Origin: Cladosporium sp. IMV 00045
Lineage: Eukaryota > Ascomycota > Dothideomycetes > Cladosporiales > Cladosporiaceae
Direction of reading: 5' to 3'
DNA length: 64,000 nt
Assembly (NCBI GenBank): GCA_001931905.2
Contig: MSJI02000694.1
Coordinates: 52,187 to 116,186, forward strand
Part shown: piece by piece, positions 44,994 to 56,706 of the stretch
How the letters are laid out: every line of letters starts with the position of its first letter
Position numbering within the stretch: the stretch's first letter is position 1
Program-made: the position numbers and the translations under genes
The notes under the pieces: generated by a model
The model's database searches: none
Seen by the model: only the letters and a program-made list of their open reading frames with translations
Told to the model about the DNA's origin: nothing

Positions 44994-47135
44994 TCACCCC
45001 TTCAAAAACCACCACCCATGCACCCCATTCCCCAACCCCAACAACGCAACCACCTCCACCCAATCCCCTACGCTCTCCAGCGCCCGCGGCCGCAGAACGT
45101 CAAAAACCTCGCTCCGGCTGCTGTAAACTATCGCGGCGAAAATCAGCCCGCTGCGCAAGAGCAAATCCAGCGCTGTGATCAGCACGGGGAAGCCGAACGT
45201 GATGCGCTGTGCGAGAAAGAGGGTGGTGAGGGTGCGGCGGTAGAGTGAGGGGGAGAGGGTCGTTGGGGTTGGGGTTGTGGGCGAGGGGGATGCGTGGAGG
45301 GTGTACAGGTCTAGTTCGGAATGGGGGAAGGTGCGGATGTCGATTTGGGTTGTTGTAGGTGAGGTTGGGTGTGGGTTTTGGGTGGTGGGATAGGCGGGCG
45401 GAGCTGGTGGGCAGCGCAGGCGGCGGAGGAGGGTCCAGCGGAGGGAGTCGAGAAGGTTTCTTCTTGGGAGATGAGAGGTTTGGTGTGGACTGCTCCTGCT
45501 GGCTTGTTTGACAGCGTCGAGAAGTACGGGGAGGAGATGCGCCGGCTCGACGAGAAGGGTTCGGTTCTTCTCATCCGTCGCTAGCGCTTCCCGATCGAAA
45601 GCCTCTTTCGTGTGGGCGTAGTGCACGAAACGGCTGTAGAAAGCGGGCGAGAGGATTTTGACGGTTAGGGTGCGCTCGTGCTCTTTCTCGCGGAGGTAGC
45701 CGGAGCTGTAGAGCACGAGCTCGGAGTCATGGTGGTGCGCTGCTTGGTAGATGAGGCGGAGGGAGCGGTCGGTGCCCTCGACGATGGAGGTGAGGAAGGC
45801 GCGGAAGTGGGTTTCGAGGATCTTTTCTTCGTCGGTGTAGGTGCGTCCGATGCTTGTGGAGGTCACTTCGGGGCGGAACCAGACGTGCAGTTTCTTTTTG
45901 AAGAAGAGTTTCCAGGCTTGTGTGACGATGCGTGGGAAGGTCACGAAGCCGACCCACCACCAGGATGCGATGAATCGGAGGAGCTGGAGTTTGTCGACTT
46001 TCATGGCGGAGGTGGGGGACTCGGTTGAGAAGACGCGGGCGACGAGTTTGGGGTGGTCTTTGTCTGAGCGCAGGACGATGTTGTTGTCGACTTTGACGTG
46101 GCCGAATTCCTCGAAAGCGGCTAGGGGATCGATCGCGCGCAGGGAGTAGGTTCCTTTGCGGCTGTTGAAGGGTGAGACGTGGAAGTCTTTCTGCCAGGTT
46201 TCCTTAAAGTAGAGAGCGTTGCTTGATTTCGTGTCGTCTTCGGGGACGAGATCTTCGTCGATGCTTCCTGGTCGGAGGAGGTAGATCCTTCGCTCGTCGA
46301 ATGTGTTGTTGACTTCGAGGATCATGTACTTGAGCTGTGCGTCGGCGTCGTAAATGTACCAGAATGAGACGGGGTTGAAACTGTAGCCCAGGAATCGAGG
46401 CGCGGTGACCAGATACGCGAAAGAATAATGCCGCTCCGAGATGCCCTGACGTTCAAGGTAGGTTTGAAGTTTCTTAGACAGGCTGAGTCCTTCGCCTCCT
46501 CGGAACAGGTAGTCGCGTGCTCTGATGTTGAACCATGAAGGCGGTGAGCCATCGACTGAAAGAGCCTGACCGCTTCTGCCTACCATACCGACGGGGACCC
46601 CAACGAAGAGGTACGAATATGAGAAGCTATGCTTCTGTGGAAACATCCGAGAATGCGTCGTCCTGCTGGGTATGAGTAGTGGAGGAAGCAGGGCCTCCTC
46701 GATGACTGCCGCCCGTTTTGGTCCATGGACCTCGTGGTCGTCCAGCTGATTCCCTCGATGAACAATACTGCCTGCTGAGAGTCCACAAAGCCCAAGTAAT
46801 GAGAAGACCAGTATGTATATTTGCATAGCCTCATCGTTGTAGCTCCTCGAAAACCAGCTGTATATTCCAGGTAGCGACCAGAGTCCAGCCCAGAGCGTGT
46901 AGACGACATGCAAGCCAAGAAGGATGGACAAGTCTTGCAACCACGTTCCATCTCCAGCAAACATACGTGCAGCCCATGCTGGTTGAAGTAACAGTATTCT
47001 AGCAGCAAAGGTCTTGTCTGGTGGAGAGAATATGCTCCACCATAGGGTCGCAAAAGCCCAAGTCAAGATTGCCACTTCCTTTGTGGGCACGCCACTGGGC
47101 TCGCCGGCTGTCGTTCCAGTCGCCGGGGCACGCAT
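44994..47135 (-). CDS. DUF1365 family membrane protein
   Basis: Single exon, 713 aa. The N-terminus has about three hydrophobic segments (ATLWWSIFSPP, LSILLGLHVVYTLWAGLWSL, IYILVFSLLGLCGLSAGSIV), and a last one lies near residue 650-680. The middle (about 160-450) is DUF1365: TTHSRMFPQKHSFSYSYLF, FWYIYDADAQLKYMILEVN, and KDFHVSPFNSRKGTYSL. DUF1365 proteins are found in bacteria next to cyclopropane-fatty-acid synthases and FAD amine oxidases, which suggests a role in lipid modification, but no activity is established in fungi. The fused membrane segments are typical of ascomycete members. Divergent from the aminodeoxychorismate lyase gene, 244 bp between ATGs. Confidence 0.85.
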   Translation of the reverse strand: MRAPATGTTAGEPSGVPTKEVAILTWAFATLWWSIFSPPDKTFAARILLLQPAWAARMFAGDGTWLQDLSILLGLHVVYTLWAGLWSLPGIYSWFSRSYNDEAMQIYILVFSLLGLCGLSAGSIVHRGNQLDDHEVHGPKRAAVIEEALLPPLLIPSRTTHSRMFPQKHSFSYSYLFVGVPVGMVGRSGQALSVDGSPPSWFNIRARDYLFRGGEGLSLSKKLQTYLERQGISERHYSFAYLVTAPRFLGYSFNPVSFWYIYDADAQLKYMILEVNNTFDERRIYLLRPGSIDEDLVPEDDTKSSNALYFKETWQKDFHVSPFNSRKGTYSLRAIDPLAAFEEFGHVKVDNNIVLRSDKDHPKLVARVFSTESPTSAMKVDKLQLLRFIASWWWVGFVTFPRIVTQAWKLFFKKKLHVWFRPEVTSTSIGRTYTDEEKILETHFRAFLTSIVEGTDRSLRLIYQAAHHHDSELVLYSSGYLREKEHERTLTVKILSPAFYSRFVHYAHTKEAFDREALATDEKNRTLLVEPAHLLPVLLDAVKQASRSSPHQTSHLPRRNLLDSLRWTLLRRLRCPPAPPAYPTTQNPHPTSPTTTQIDIRTFPHSELDLYTLHASPSPTTPTPTTLSPSLYRRTLTTLFLAQRITFGFPVLITALDLLLRSGLIFAAIVYSSRSEVFDVLRPRALESVGDWVEVVALLGLGNGVHGWWFLKG

Positions 47136-47379
47136 GGTGGCCTACTCGCCGGTTGTTCCAGTGTTGTGGCCTTCTTTAAAGATATCGAATTAATGATGTG
47201 TTGATCTTGAGGTCATCGCGCCTCGACTCGAGCCCGCACGGCCACCATCGCATCAGCGCAAGGCATTTGCCCGAATTCCGGAAGGCCGTGCTTCGACCTC
47301 ACAGACAACGACAACTCTACCATCAAGGAAACTAGAGCATTTACTGAGCATCTTCTCGCCGTCGTTCAGAAATCTTCCA

Positions 47380-48162
47380 ATGGCGACTCACAACCCTACG
47401 CCTCTGCCATGGATTGATAATTTTCACATCTTCTCCACTTTTAGGTTTGACAGCAAACTCTCAAAAGATTCGACTCACACGTCTCTTCTTGAAGGTCGAC
47501 AGTCGAATGTCTACCTTCTTGAATATCACTATGATCGCCTCCGAAGTGCAGCGAAATTTATTGCTGGATTCCGACTGCCCGATTGTCTACTTCACTTAGA
47601 TGGTTTTGAGCAACGAATCCTCCATGAATTTGAAGCATCAGCAGAGGATTCTGAGCAGCCAATCGTCCGTCGTGGGAAAGTGTCCGTATGGCCTGACGGA
47701 CGCTCAGAGGTCTCTCTCGTCCATGTGGCGCCATCTGATCCTCTACTTTTCCCGAAGTCGTTTGACGAATATACAAATCCGGCATGGACTGTCATCCTGG
47801 ACACTCAGCCCACTGAAGCAAGTCTCTACACGGAAATCAAGACTTCACACCGCATCGACTACAATCGGGCACGACAAGATGCTGAGCTAACGCCTGGTTC
47901 TACGACGGAGGTACTACTCTACAACAGCGCTGGCGAGGTAATGGACGGATCCATTACGACTGCATACTTCTACCGTGATGGCAAGTGGATCACTCCACAT
48001 GCTGGTGGTCTGGAAGGTGTGACTCGCCGATTTGCCCTGAAAAGAGGATTGTGTTCCGTAAGCCAGTCTGCTGTGCTGAAGGAGTCTCTCAGGGATGGCG
48101 AAATCGTCTGGCTGAGCAACGCATTTCGGGGTTTCTTTCCAGCTGTTTTCAGGTCTCCATAA
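47380..48162 (+). CDS. ABZ2: aminodeoxychorismate lyase (fold-type IV PLP)
   Basis: Single exon, 260 aa. Converts 4-amino-4-deoxychorismate to p-aminobenzoate and pyruvate for folate synthesis. The class-IV aminotransferase fold is indicated by IKTSHRIDYNRARQDA, which holds the PLP-binding Lys, then EVLLYNSAGEVMDGSITTAY and the C-terminal GLEGVTRRFALKRGL and GEIVWLSNAFRGFFPA. This matches the short fungal Abz2 family. No targeting peptide, so cytosolic. Confidence 0.88.
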   Translation: MATHNPTPLPWIDNFHIFSTFRFDSKLSKDSTHTSLLEGRQSNVYLLEYHYDRLRSAAKFIAGFRLPDCLLHLDGFEQRILHEFEASAEDSEQPIVRRGKVSVWPDGRSEVSLVHVAPSDPLLFPKSFDEYTNPAWTVILDTQPTEASLYTEIKTSHRIDYNRARQDAELTPGSTTEVLLYNSAGEVMDGSITTAYFYRDGKWITPHAGGLEGVTRRFALKRGLCSVSQSAVLKESLRDGEIVWLSNAFRGFFPAVFRSP

Positions 48163-48245
48163 TGGCGCACCTCGGGACTGAGAGGTTCATGCTGCCGTTA
48201 CACCTCGTTAATACAATCTCGTTCAGATAAGACCGATTCTATACA

Positions 48246-48829
48246 TCAAGCCGATCCACCAAGAACTGCCTGTGCCATACTGGACCTCCTTGGAACCACA
48301 GTGTCAGCGACCGAAGAAACAGCAGCTTCGACTCGGATTTGAAGTGTTTCCAATGAGCCTTCAATCAACCCTGCCTCGATCATCACTCGCCTGGCCTCCC
48401 AAGGCATCGGATCATTCGCTGAGCTCAAAACAGCAAAGCGCTGAATTGGTGTCATTGAGCTGGAAGCATCTGGTCGATAAAGGTTTGGCAACCGAGTGAG
48501 TGCTGAATCAGAGGAGGGTTGTGGCTCCGATTCGCCATGCTTTGAAATTTTCATCGATGCATTACCAGAGCAGTTTGTGGTGGTAGCCATCGCGCGCTCA
48601 AACTTTTGCGCAGCTTCAGCACGAATCATAGATTCGGCGAAGGTTTTGTCTGGCTGAAGCTATGTCAGTGGCAGTCGATCTTTGGAGTTGTCTATCTAGA
48701 GAACTTGAACTCTCTTACCACGCTCGGAGTGGCGTCATGCTGCTCCAGTGCAGTTTCCAGCAGCTGCACATGTGATTCTGCCGCTTGCAGAGGGGAGGGC
48801 TTCCCTTGATGCTGGTCCTGCGGCTGCAT
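48246..48829 (-). CDS. small unknown protein, 172 aa
   Basis: Two exons, 48829-48719 and 48653-48246 (65-bp intron), 172 aa. The splice joins TPSV to PDKTFAESMIRAEAAQ in frame. The N-terminal part (QAAESHVQLLETALEQHD) and the central MIRAEAAQKFERAM are helical; the C-terminal half contains MTPIQRFAVLSSANDPMPW. Start ATG 48829 has an AACAATGC context. I recognise no family and give no function. It is convergent with ABZ2, 83 bp between stop codons. Confidence 0.5.
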
Positions 48830-51800
48830 TGTTTGGGTATTTTCTTGCCGTCGAAACGATCTGAGTGAAGCAGATTGAAGATAGGAGAATAAGCACAGGC
48901 TGGGTCTGAGAGTTTGCACAAGGGACTCTGTTGTCTTTATAATACTCTCCCACAGCAGAAGAAGCTCGGGACACCGATACACTGCCACATAGTCGACAGG
49001 GGTGCTCTCAGCCTCATACAAGGAGTTTGGGATGCACTATACCAGCTGACAAGATCTTGAGATCCCGCAGAGCACAATCTCTAGTGACAAGGATGCGATG
49101 AACGCACATCCTTGATGGTTCGTGAGAATCCCACGCTCCGGGCGTCGGTCGAGATACCAAGCAGTGGGCAAGCAGAGTCGGACCGGGACCGGATCATGCA
49201 GCCTTGACGCGCGATGCAATGTGGCTGTTGGTTCCCCGTCGCCGACTGCCAGGACACTGGAAGCGCGGGAGAAGGCATTGCTAAGACGTCACGCTCTGGA
49301 TCGAGCCACGTTGTAGGTAGCGGAAGCCTGACATCTGCAGGCGTGTCGTGCTGCATCGCCCGCCGCATGCTCGATCATCGCTACCGTGCAACTTCCGCTT
49401 GCGGCGCGACTTCCCCGTCCTGGTCACCGTGGGGGTGCAGCTGGATAGGCGGTGACCGCGGTATTCAAATTGCATGTTTGCCCATGAGACCGAGAGGCAG
49501 ATCGTATGTGTTGTCCCACCGCTGGCCCCGGGCTAAGCATTCTCGCTGACGAATGATGGCTGCATTAGTCGTCACCGGGGAACCAGGAACACCGAATGGC
49601 GTTCTTGCGCCTCGCCAGGCGAACAGGTACCGATACATGGGCTACACCAGGCTGCACAATGCCAGCCGCCCGACACGGAGGTCGAGCCGGCATGCTGCTG
49701 GAGCCTCAATCATAGGCGCCTCAGGATCCGGTCACGTCCTTGTTGTGTAATCACATGCCCAAGCAGTATCAGAGTGATTGCGCGCGGCAATATCAACTTT
49801 CAATGACCATCTTTTTTCACGTTACACTGCAGCCGCCGTGCTCCATGCGTGATGCCCACCCGCATGCCGAGCCGGTCAACAATGCCGACAGATTGGTGAA
49901 CCGCGAGCCGGAATACAAGAGCGACCTGCATATGACAGGCATATTCGGGTGATCGTGCAGACAAAAATGGCGATTGTTGTGTTCTGGTTTCATCTTTCGA
50001 TGATAGATAACGCCTCATGCCGATCGAGTGGGAGACGTCGTACAGCGTCGCCTTGATTCCTGACTCTTTCCTTCACATCTGCAATTGCTAGGAGTTCTTG
50101 TCAGCGGTCTTCGTCAACTCTCATGGTGGTATTTGATCTTACCCTACCCATCCTCCCGTCTAGCGAGTTGATGACTCCAGCGTGTCGGCATCTGCACTAC
50201 CTGCTTTGACATAAAGAGTCGCACCAAAGCAGTGTAACTCGGAGATGTCGATCATCAATTTTTACAACTCCCGCATTCTTCACGCATGGCCTCCTGCATA
50301 CTATGGCCTCCAACAGCATCACGCAACACCGGCCTATTAGTGCACGCGCGCACCGACAATAGGCCATAGAAATGCCGCTTCTTCAGTAGCACGGCAGAGG
50401 TTCAACGGCAGCAAAAATTGCTCCAAGGATGCCAACATTCACACACGGCATATGAGACAACGTGCGATCTGGAAAGCTGAAGAGGAAAGTATGCTCTCGC
50501 CAATCTGCGGGATGCAATAGTACCGTGCGTTATGTATTGGCTTCCGGCACTAGGGTGGTACATTTCAATAGAGTTGCTTGACATTCATCCTACGACTGTG
50601 GCGCAGCGTCGACCAACGTGAACTCTCGTTCACTTGGCGGTATTGATGCTAGTCGGCGTGCGAAACCTTCATATAGTGCTGAAGCGCACGAGCGGCCTTT
50701 GCAGGTTGGACTTGGGCCTCCCAATAATAATATCTGTATCCTTTCAAGAGTTGCAGGCTGAGCGGATCAGGTGATGCCTTCGACTTGCAGGCAGCTGATG
50801 TATGTTCATCAGCGAATGATCAACTCGCTCGTATTGAGATGAAAAGCTACAACATGACTTTTACTTCACGCCAATAAAGGTGTTTCACAGCAGCAAGACA
50901 TCAGCGTGATCTGACCATTTCGAACGCCCATCACTTCAGCTCAACCGATCGTCCAAAGAGGAAGGAATACGTCTGGCAATCTGTTGACTGCAGCCATGAG
51001 AGCGCTGCCCCTGAGGCGTCGTCCATGTTCATGCTTCTCGCGTGCTCTCGGCCAAGTAAATGTGTGTGGCATATCGAAGAATGCGCACATTGATTGAGAC
51101 GGCTCCTCAACGAGATGCAATGAACGAGTAGTCGTCTGGAATGATTATCTTGTGATGAGAGTACCCCTTGACATCACAGCAGGTCCAGTCTCATTCCAAA
51201 TCATCAGTTCTAATTTCAGAGAAAATATCTAGCTTGCCAATGCTGTACCTCCTCCTGCCAAGGTGTAACTACGCCTGTGACCTCTCGCCATGCTCGAACT
51301 GTGGGGGGTGGATTCGAGGGTTCGAGAACGCCCTGCGTTTTCCCGTGGAGAATGCGCTGTGGAAAACGTCTGGTCGTGTGCCTGGACTTCATTTCCCCGA
51401 AAACTTATTGCTATTCAGTGACACGCAAGATACTCCATGCCGTGGCATACGCAACACAACAGACGCTTTGAGCATTCCCTCAGGCTTGACTACTGCAGGA
51501 CCAGGTGGGAAATCTCCGGCAGCCTGCCGTGTCGCTGAATGTCGTGCGCAGACCGCGGCTCTGCGAGTCTTGAAACCTCAGGCCAAGGACGAAGTAATCA
51601 AGTAATCTTGAACAAGCAGAGCCCGGCGGTGATCCTAACAACAAGCGTGGACTGGGGTTGCAAGATCGCCTGCAAGAAACCAGGCTCCCAGGACATGGCC
51701 TTCGCCCGCGCGCCCGCACGTTGGCCGTGGCGGAGGCTCATATTCTTGGAGGTGTCAAAGTGTGGGTTTTCCAGGAACCACGGGTGACGAGGGACCGGTC

Positions 51801-52653
51801 ATTGGCTGGAGTGTATTTGAGAATCGAAAGCCTATGGGACTCAAGGAATGCCATGCTCTTGGGAGCATCACCAATCCAGACCTGGGCGGAAAGATGGCGT
51901 CGCCCAATTAGGGAGATCGACGCCCTGCAGTCGGAAAAAAGGGTAGTGCCGCCAAGCCGCTTTGAAGGTTTATTCGAATCTCAGAAATCATAGTAATCGA
52001 GTCTGACTGTAAATTGATCGAAAGCGGAATCTTATTGTCGCAGAAAAGAACTGTGCTCGACGAATGGGCGACACTGTTGTGCTCGAGCCCAGAGAACGCT
52101 CTAGAAGAGCAACGGCATCAACCGATAGACGACCAAAAAGTCATCAACACCCACGAGTCATTCTCCAACGATCTGCGTCAATCTCCCCATGATCGGCATC
52201 CATTTCTGGGGAAGGCATCCCAAAGCAGCGGTGCCGAGCGCACTACCACGACTACCAAGACGCTCGCCAATGCAATTGTCTTGATCGAATATGACCGACG
52301 ACATCTGAACTGAACAGCACTCCCCTTGGCTAAGTGGCAATGGCCATGCTAGACTATGGCTCGGAGGCGTTCTGAACCCCATGGATTTGGAAGACTCAGA
52401 TATCGCGCATTGTACGAAATTACTTCGCTACTGGTCTACTTGACGTCGGCCAAGGGTGTGAGGATGGTCATTCTTGGGCTGTGTAGTGAGGTGTTGTGGG
52501 CACGGTTCATGAGAGATCATGGTATATAGTATGGGAGATGGAAGCCTTCGAATCGAATATTCTTGCTCATCCCAACGCACAACCAACAACTTCCATTCAG
52601 TCAACAACAAAACCCAAATCGATCGTTTCTTCGAACATCACACCACAGCAACA
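48830..52653. other. gene-empty spacer, 3.8 kb
   Basis: Mixed-composition sequence with many short chance frames on both strands but none with family motifs, introns that help, or consistent codon use. The last 130 bp are the promoter of the CHRD gene, with TATATA at 52523-52528. Confidence 0.35.
52523..52528 (+). promoter_or_regulatory. TATA box of CHRD gene
   Basis: TATATA about 130 bp before the ATG at 52654, followed by a C/A-rich 5' UTR. The position fits a fungal core promoter. Confidence 0.45.
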
Positions 52654-53307
52654 ATGAAGTTCTCTCTCGCCGTCGCTGCCTCTATGGCCACTGCCACCAT
52701 GGCTACTCCCATCTTCGGTGACCACAAATGGGGCCTGAAGTGGGGCAACAAGAAGGAGGAGGTCGCCGCTAAGGGACCTTGTGAGTTCCATCCCCATCTC
52801 CCAACTCCTCAATCGACGAAACAATACTAATATCCCTCCTCAGTCGAGTTCACCTCCACCTACGAGATCAAGGCCGTCCCCGAAGAGGTCGTCGACGCCA
52901 ACAACACCTTCACCGGCGGCCTCAAGGGCGCCAGCGGCCTGTACAAGTTCGGCCTGAACTCCGACTCCAACACCATCTGCTACAACATCACCCTCTACAA
53001 CTTCCGCGGCGACTACCAGTCGCCCGCCGACACCGCCACGCACATCCACGAGGCCGCCCGCGGCAAGGCCGGCCCCCCTCGCATCGCCTTCCCCAACCCG
53101 GAGCCCATCTGCGACAACGAGCGCCGCAGCGTCGGCTGCATCTACGGCGGCAAGGACGGCTTCGTCACCGGTGTTGAGAACGACGACGGTGTCGACCAGG
53201 GCTTCGGCTTCCACGTCAGCGAGATCGAGAAGAACCCTGAGGCTTTCTTCGCTGACGTTCACTCTTCTGAGGCCGTTCCTGGCGCTATCCGTGGCCAGAT
53301 TGCTTAG
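52654..53307 (+). CDS. secreted CHRD-domain protein
   Basis: Two exons, 52654-52780 and 52844-53307 (63-bp intron with ACTAAT branch-like site), 196 aa. Signal peptide MKFSLAVAASMATATMA, cleaved probably near residue 17, then a short Lys/Trp-rich linker and a CHRD beta-sandwich (FEFTSTYEIKA, ICYNITLYNF, ATHIHEAARGKAGPP, FFADVHSSEAVPGAIRGQ). The HIHE and ADVHSSE...GAIRGQ motifs are diagnostic of the CHRD fold. Two Cys pairs in the middle (ICDNERRSVGCIYG) may form a disulphide. Extracellular; role unknown, codon bias strongly C-ending, suggesting high expression. Confidence 0.88.
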
Positions 53308-54801
53308 ATTTTCAATCTGATGTAACATTTATTGTGGCAGAGGGGATTGATCTCATCGGATGAGAGTTGAGTGATGCTTTCATGAGCATGCTGTTGTGTT
53401 GGATATTTTGCACGCATTGCAGTTGATTGGTGGAGGTGGTTACTTTTCGTATTTCGTACAGCCAGATAATCTGTAATTGTTAATCCAGAACCGTTTGAAG
53501 AGAAAATCAACCTTGACTCCTGTGAAATTTTCGCTTCTCATTGATAACCAATTGAGTTTCGTGCAGCTGACGGCGACATCAAACGAACCTCTTCGAAGTG
53601 TCAGAGAGGACAGTAGTTGAATGGCCCTCTCGACCGTCAGCCTGTATCGATCTTGCGATTAATCCAGAACCGATTGACTCTTAATCGCCAGCTTTCGATG
53701 GTCTGTTCTCACAAGTAATCGATTCTCTTCCTTGTATTGCTCTCAACATGAAACAACCCACTTCGCAATGTCGGTCAGTGCTCTGGTCGATAACGATTTC
53801 TCTATCACGACAACCTCCCACTACGCCCTCAATAGTCAGCCCTGAATAGCCTCGGGGAAGCAGAACCTCTCAAGACGACGAAACGATCACCCTATCTCTA
53901 TCAGGGCGCTCAAAAAAAAACAGAAATGTTAGAAGGATCGTGTATGCCCAAGCACGCCGACTCTGTATGTACTCAGGTTCACATGGAATTTCATGGCAAA
54001 TTGTTTACTCATCACTGAAGAGATACATATGCGCCTCATTGAACGCGAAGCTACAGGTCTCGATGATTATATTGTTGCAGATCAATTCTTAGATCAATAG
54101 GCCGCTATCACTCGGTATTGGATCCAGGAAAGCGACTGTCTCTAGAAAGAGATTCTAATCTGTTAACACCAACCCTAACCCTTCAGAATCTTCTGCTTCA
54201 GCTCACACGTATCGCGAAAGAAAGTGTAACAATCGCAGCTACAATTGCACAATAGCATTTCATACACTCCAAGACCGACTTGTTTGATGACTTGGAAGGC
54301 TGCATTGCTATGTATTGCAGGCTGACTATGTAATAACAGTGGTATCATACAAAAAGAGAAAGGCGAGAAAATACAACTAAAGACAAGGAAAAGGATATGA
54401 TGGTATCGTCTTCATGGCCTTGCTCATGAAAAAGCCGAGGGAGGAAAAAAAAAGGAAAGGTAACAGCGTCTGCTGTGTGTGCAATGCAATGCATGCGTTG
54501 GGTGCTGCTTTTGTGGTTAGGGGAGAGGAAATAGTCGATGATAGAAAAATTAAACAACAGTAAGAGAAGAAGAAAAACGGAAGATTACTCGCTCGTAAGC
54601 ACAACGCTGCCGCTCGTGAACGCCCATGCTTGTGAGCGGGTATGCGGATGCTCATGACAAAAAGGAAAGAAAATGAAAAGAGATGAGTGTCGAGAGCCGT
54701 TGCTCTTTCGTGTGAGTGGAAGCATTGCAGTTCAAAAGCTGCTTTGCCTGACCGTCGGCGTGGGTCTGACTGGAATCGCCCATAGTGAAACTTCAAGTCC
54801 C
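53308..54801. other. intergenic, 1.5 kb, diverged duplication
   Basis: No gene. TAATCCAGAACCG occurs at 53481 and 53660, followed in both by loosely similar sequence that includes ACATCAAACGAAC (53576) and ACATGAAACAACC (53746). This looks like an old tandem duplication of about 175 bp. The rest is A/T-leaning and unremarkable. Confidence 0.4.
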
Positions 54802-56706
54802 TCAAATCATAGGAGTCTCATCATAATCAGCATCTATCGCCTTTGGTTCAACAACCTCGATGCCATCACGAGACGTTTCTCCCGGAAACCTCTCTTCCAG
54901 AGATGTACGCGGTGGAATCGACTGGACTTCTTTGGCGTCTTTGAACACGGATTCATCGTCTCGCGCTTCCTCAGCAGTAGCCTCGGCGTGTGCTTCGCCT
55001 TCAGGGTCTTCTTCGAGAACGCCGTCGACGGCCGTGGCTTTGCCTTTGCCCTTATCTTTGGTCGATCTTCGGTCTGATTCCGTTGGGAGAGTCTCCGGTG
55101 CGGTGGTATAGATTTCGCCTTCGATGTCTGTTTGGCTGGGTTTGGACTTTTGGAGACTGCGCGCTTTTGAACGGGTCGTTGCTGCTGTGACGTAGCCGCT
55201 CGTGTCGCTTTCGCTGCTTTGTTGCTGGTCTCGTCGGGTTTGAGGTTCGGGGTGGTTGTTTAGATCGGGACGTGTCTCTGTGTGGTGTTGCTTGCTGCGG
55301 AACGCATCTTCCTCGTGCGAAGGGGAAGCCGGATCCAAACCCTGCCATTTCGTAGGATTCCAGTGGCTGTCGTCGGTGGCGTGGAGTGTCTCGCCTTTAC
55401 GGGCCATACTCTTGATATCGGACCAGTATTCCAGCCGTTTTACCTGCTCATCGGCAGCTTCCACAGCCCTGAGAAGATTTGAAGCTTGCCTTGCGGCAGC
55501 GTCATGTTCCTTCTTTGCCTCTTCGTCCGTGTGCGTATGTCCCGAAAGACTATTCTTGCGCTCGGTCGTGGAGTCAAAATGGTGTATCAGTTCAGCGAGG
55601 AGGTGGCGGCGAGAGGATTGGTAGACGAAGAGGTTCATGATATCTTCCATGCGCTTTGACAGATAATACAGCTCATCGCCACCTTGATCGACGAACTTTC
55701 GGACGGCCACAAGCTTTTCACGATCGACCGCTGCCTTTCGAAGCATGCGGATAAGCGTGCCAATGTCTGGAATGTCGACTTCGTGGACATCTGTTTCTTC
55801 GTCCTGGAATCCTCGAGCTCGTAGAGCAGAATAGGTGAGGCTGCCATTGGGTGAAGGTCCGCGTATTGTCTTGGGGTGGATTGTGAAGTAATCGGCGTTG
55901 AGTTCATGACCTCGTTCTTTGGTTTTGTGAGCAGTGTTTTTACGCACTCTTTTCCGCAGCCATCGTCTCCGCCGTACGAAGGAATGAAACCATGGATGGT
56001 TGCCGTGCCAGGCGAATCCTTTCTGGAAAGAAAAGCTGTACTCCCAGCCCTCCTCGTCCACATCGCGACTCATGTCAACATACCAGCTCTTCCACGCCCA
56101 ATCCCAGCTAGGGTCAGGCACCTGTGCGTTCCGAATGTCGGATGGCGAGGTGCGAAAGGCAGAGTTCTGCCACGGCTTGGGATCGAAGTTTAGCAGAGAG
56201 CTGCTGCTGAACAGAGGCATGCCGAAGAAGAATGCACCGCGCTGGTTCTCGTACAAGATGTCAATGACGCTGTCTTCATCATCTCCACGACCAAGCGTCT
56301 TCTTGCGATTTAAGACTCTTTTCGCTCGTGCCTTGCCGCGTTCGAGGTATCCTTTTTGTGTAGGAGTTGCCTCCTCTCCTTCTTGCGGGGCGCGACTGCC
56401 ATCTTCATCGGGAGCTAGATTGCCGCCGCTGTATCGATGCTGTTGGTATTTTCGGTACTTCTGCCTGTTGACTTGGTGTCGCACGGAATTCGAGACGGAA
56501 GTGCGACTGATTTTGTGGAATAGCGGTTCTGTGGACGTGGACGAAGTGTCTACTCGCGCGGCCTCTTCGAGATCGTCGTCAGATGTAGCGCCGGATGTGC
56601 GATCAGGCGTGGTGTGGTCGATCAGGATGACCTGGTTCTGGGCTTTCAAAGTCGAAGCTTCGGGTGTGTTGCTAACGACGTGGTGCAGCGAGGATGTGCG
56701 CGACAT
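54802..56706 (-). CDS. dysferlin-domain protein, Spo73/mug65-like
   Basis: Single exon, 634 aa. N-terminal region is Ser/Asp-rich and disordered, with KARAKRVLNRKKTLGR before the domain. The dysferlin domain spans about residues 150-270: RGAFFFGMPLFSSSSLL, FDPKPWQNSAF, DPSWDWAWKSWYVDMS and EEGWEYSFSFQKGFAWHG, with the regular aromatic pattern of DysFN/DysFC, followed by RRRRWLRKRVRK. This matches S. pombe mug65 and budding-yeast Spo73, and the Pex30/Pex24 group with the same fold. Members act at membranes (prospore membrane extension or peroxisome/ER contacts). The C-terminal half (about 440-634) is acidic and low complexity. Confidence 0.78.
   Translation of the reverse strand: MSRTSSLHHVVSNTPEASTLKAQNQVILIDHTTPDRTSGATSDDDLEEAARVDTSSTSTEPLFHKISRTSVSNSVRHQVNRQKYRKYQQHRYSGGNLAPDEDGSRAPQEGEEATPTQKGYLERGKARAKRVLNRKKTLGRGDDEDSVIDILYENQRGAFFFGMPLFSSSSLLNFDPKPWQNSAFRTSPSDIRNAQVPDPSWDWAWKSWYVDMSRDVDEEGWEYSFSFQKGFAWHGNHPWFHSFVRRRRWLRKRVRKNTAHKTKERGHELNADYFTIHPKTIRGPSPNGSLTYSALRARGFQDEETDVHEVDIPDIGTLIRMLRKAAVDREKLVAVRKFVDQGGDELYYLSKRMEDIMNLFVYQSSRRHLLAELIHHFDSTTERKNSLSGHTHTDEEAKKEHDAAARQASNLLRAVEAADEQVKRLEYWSDIKSMARKGETLHATDDSHWNPTKWQGLDPASPSHEEDAFRSKQHHTETRPDLNNHPEPQTRRDQQQSSESDTSGYVTAATTRSKARSLQKSKPSQTDIEGEIYTTAPETLPTESDRRSTKDKGKGKATAVDGVLEEDPEGEAHAEATAEEARDDESVFKDAKEVQSIPPRTSLEERFPGETSRDGIEVVEPKAIDADYDETPMI

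Noticed and set aside
51298..51340. GGTTCGA-like word as a tRNA B-box
   Set aside because: No matching A-box at the right distance and no cloverleaf can be drawn.
51168..51605. 145-codon plus-strand frame
   Set aside because: Cys-containing but without motif, signal peptide or consistent codon bias; in a spacer full of short chance frames.
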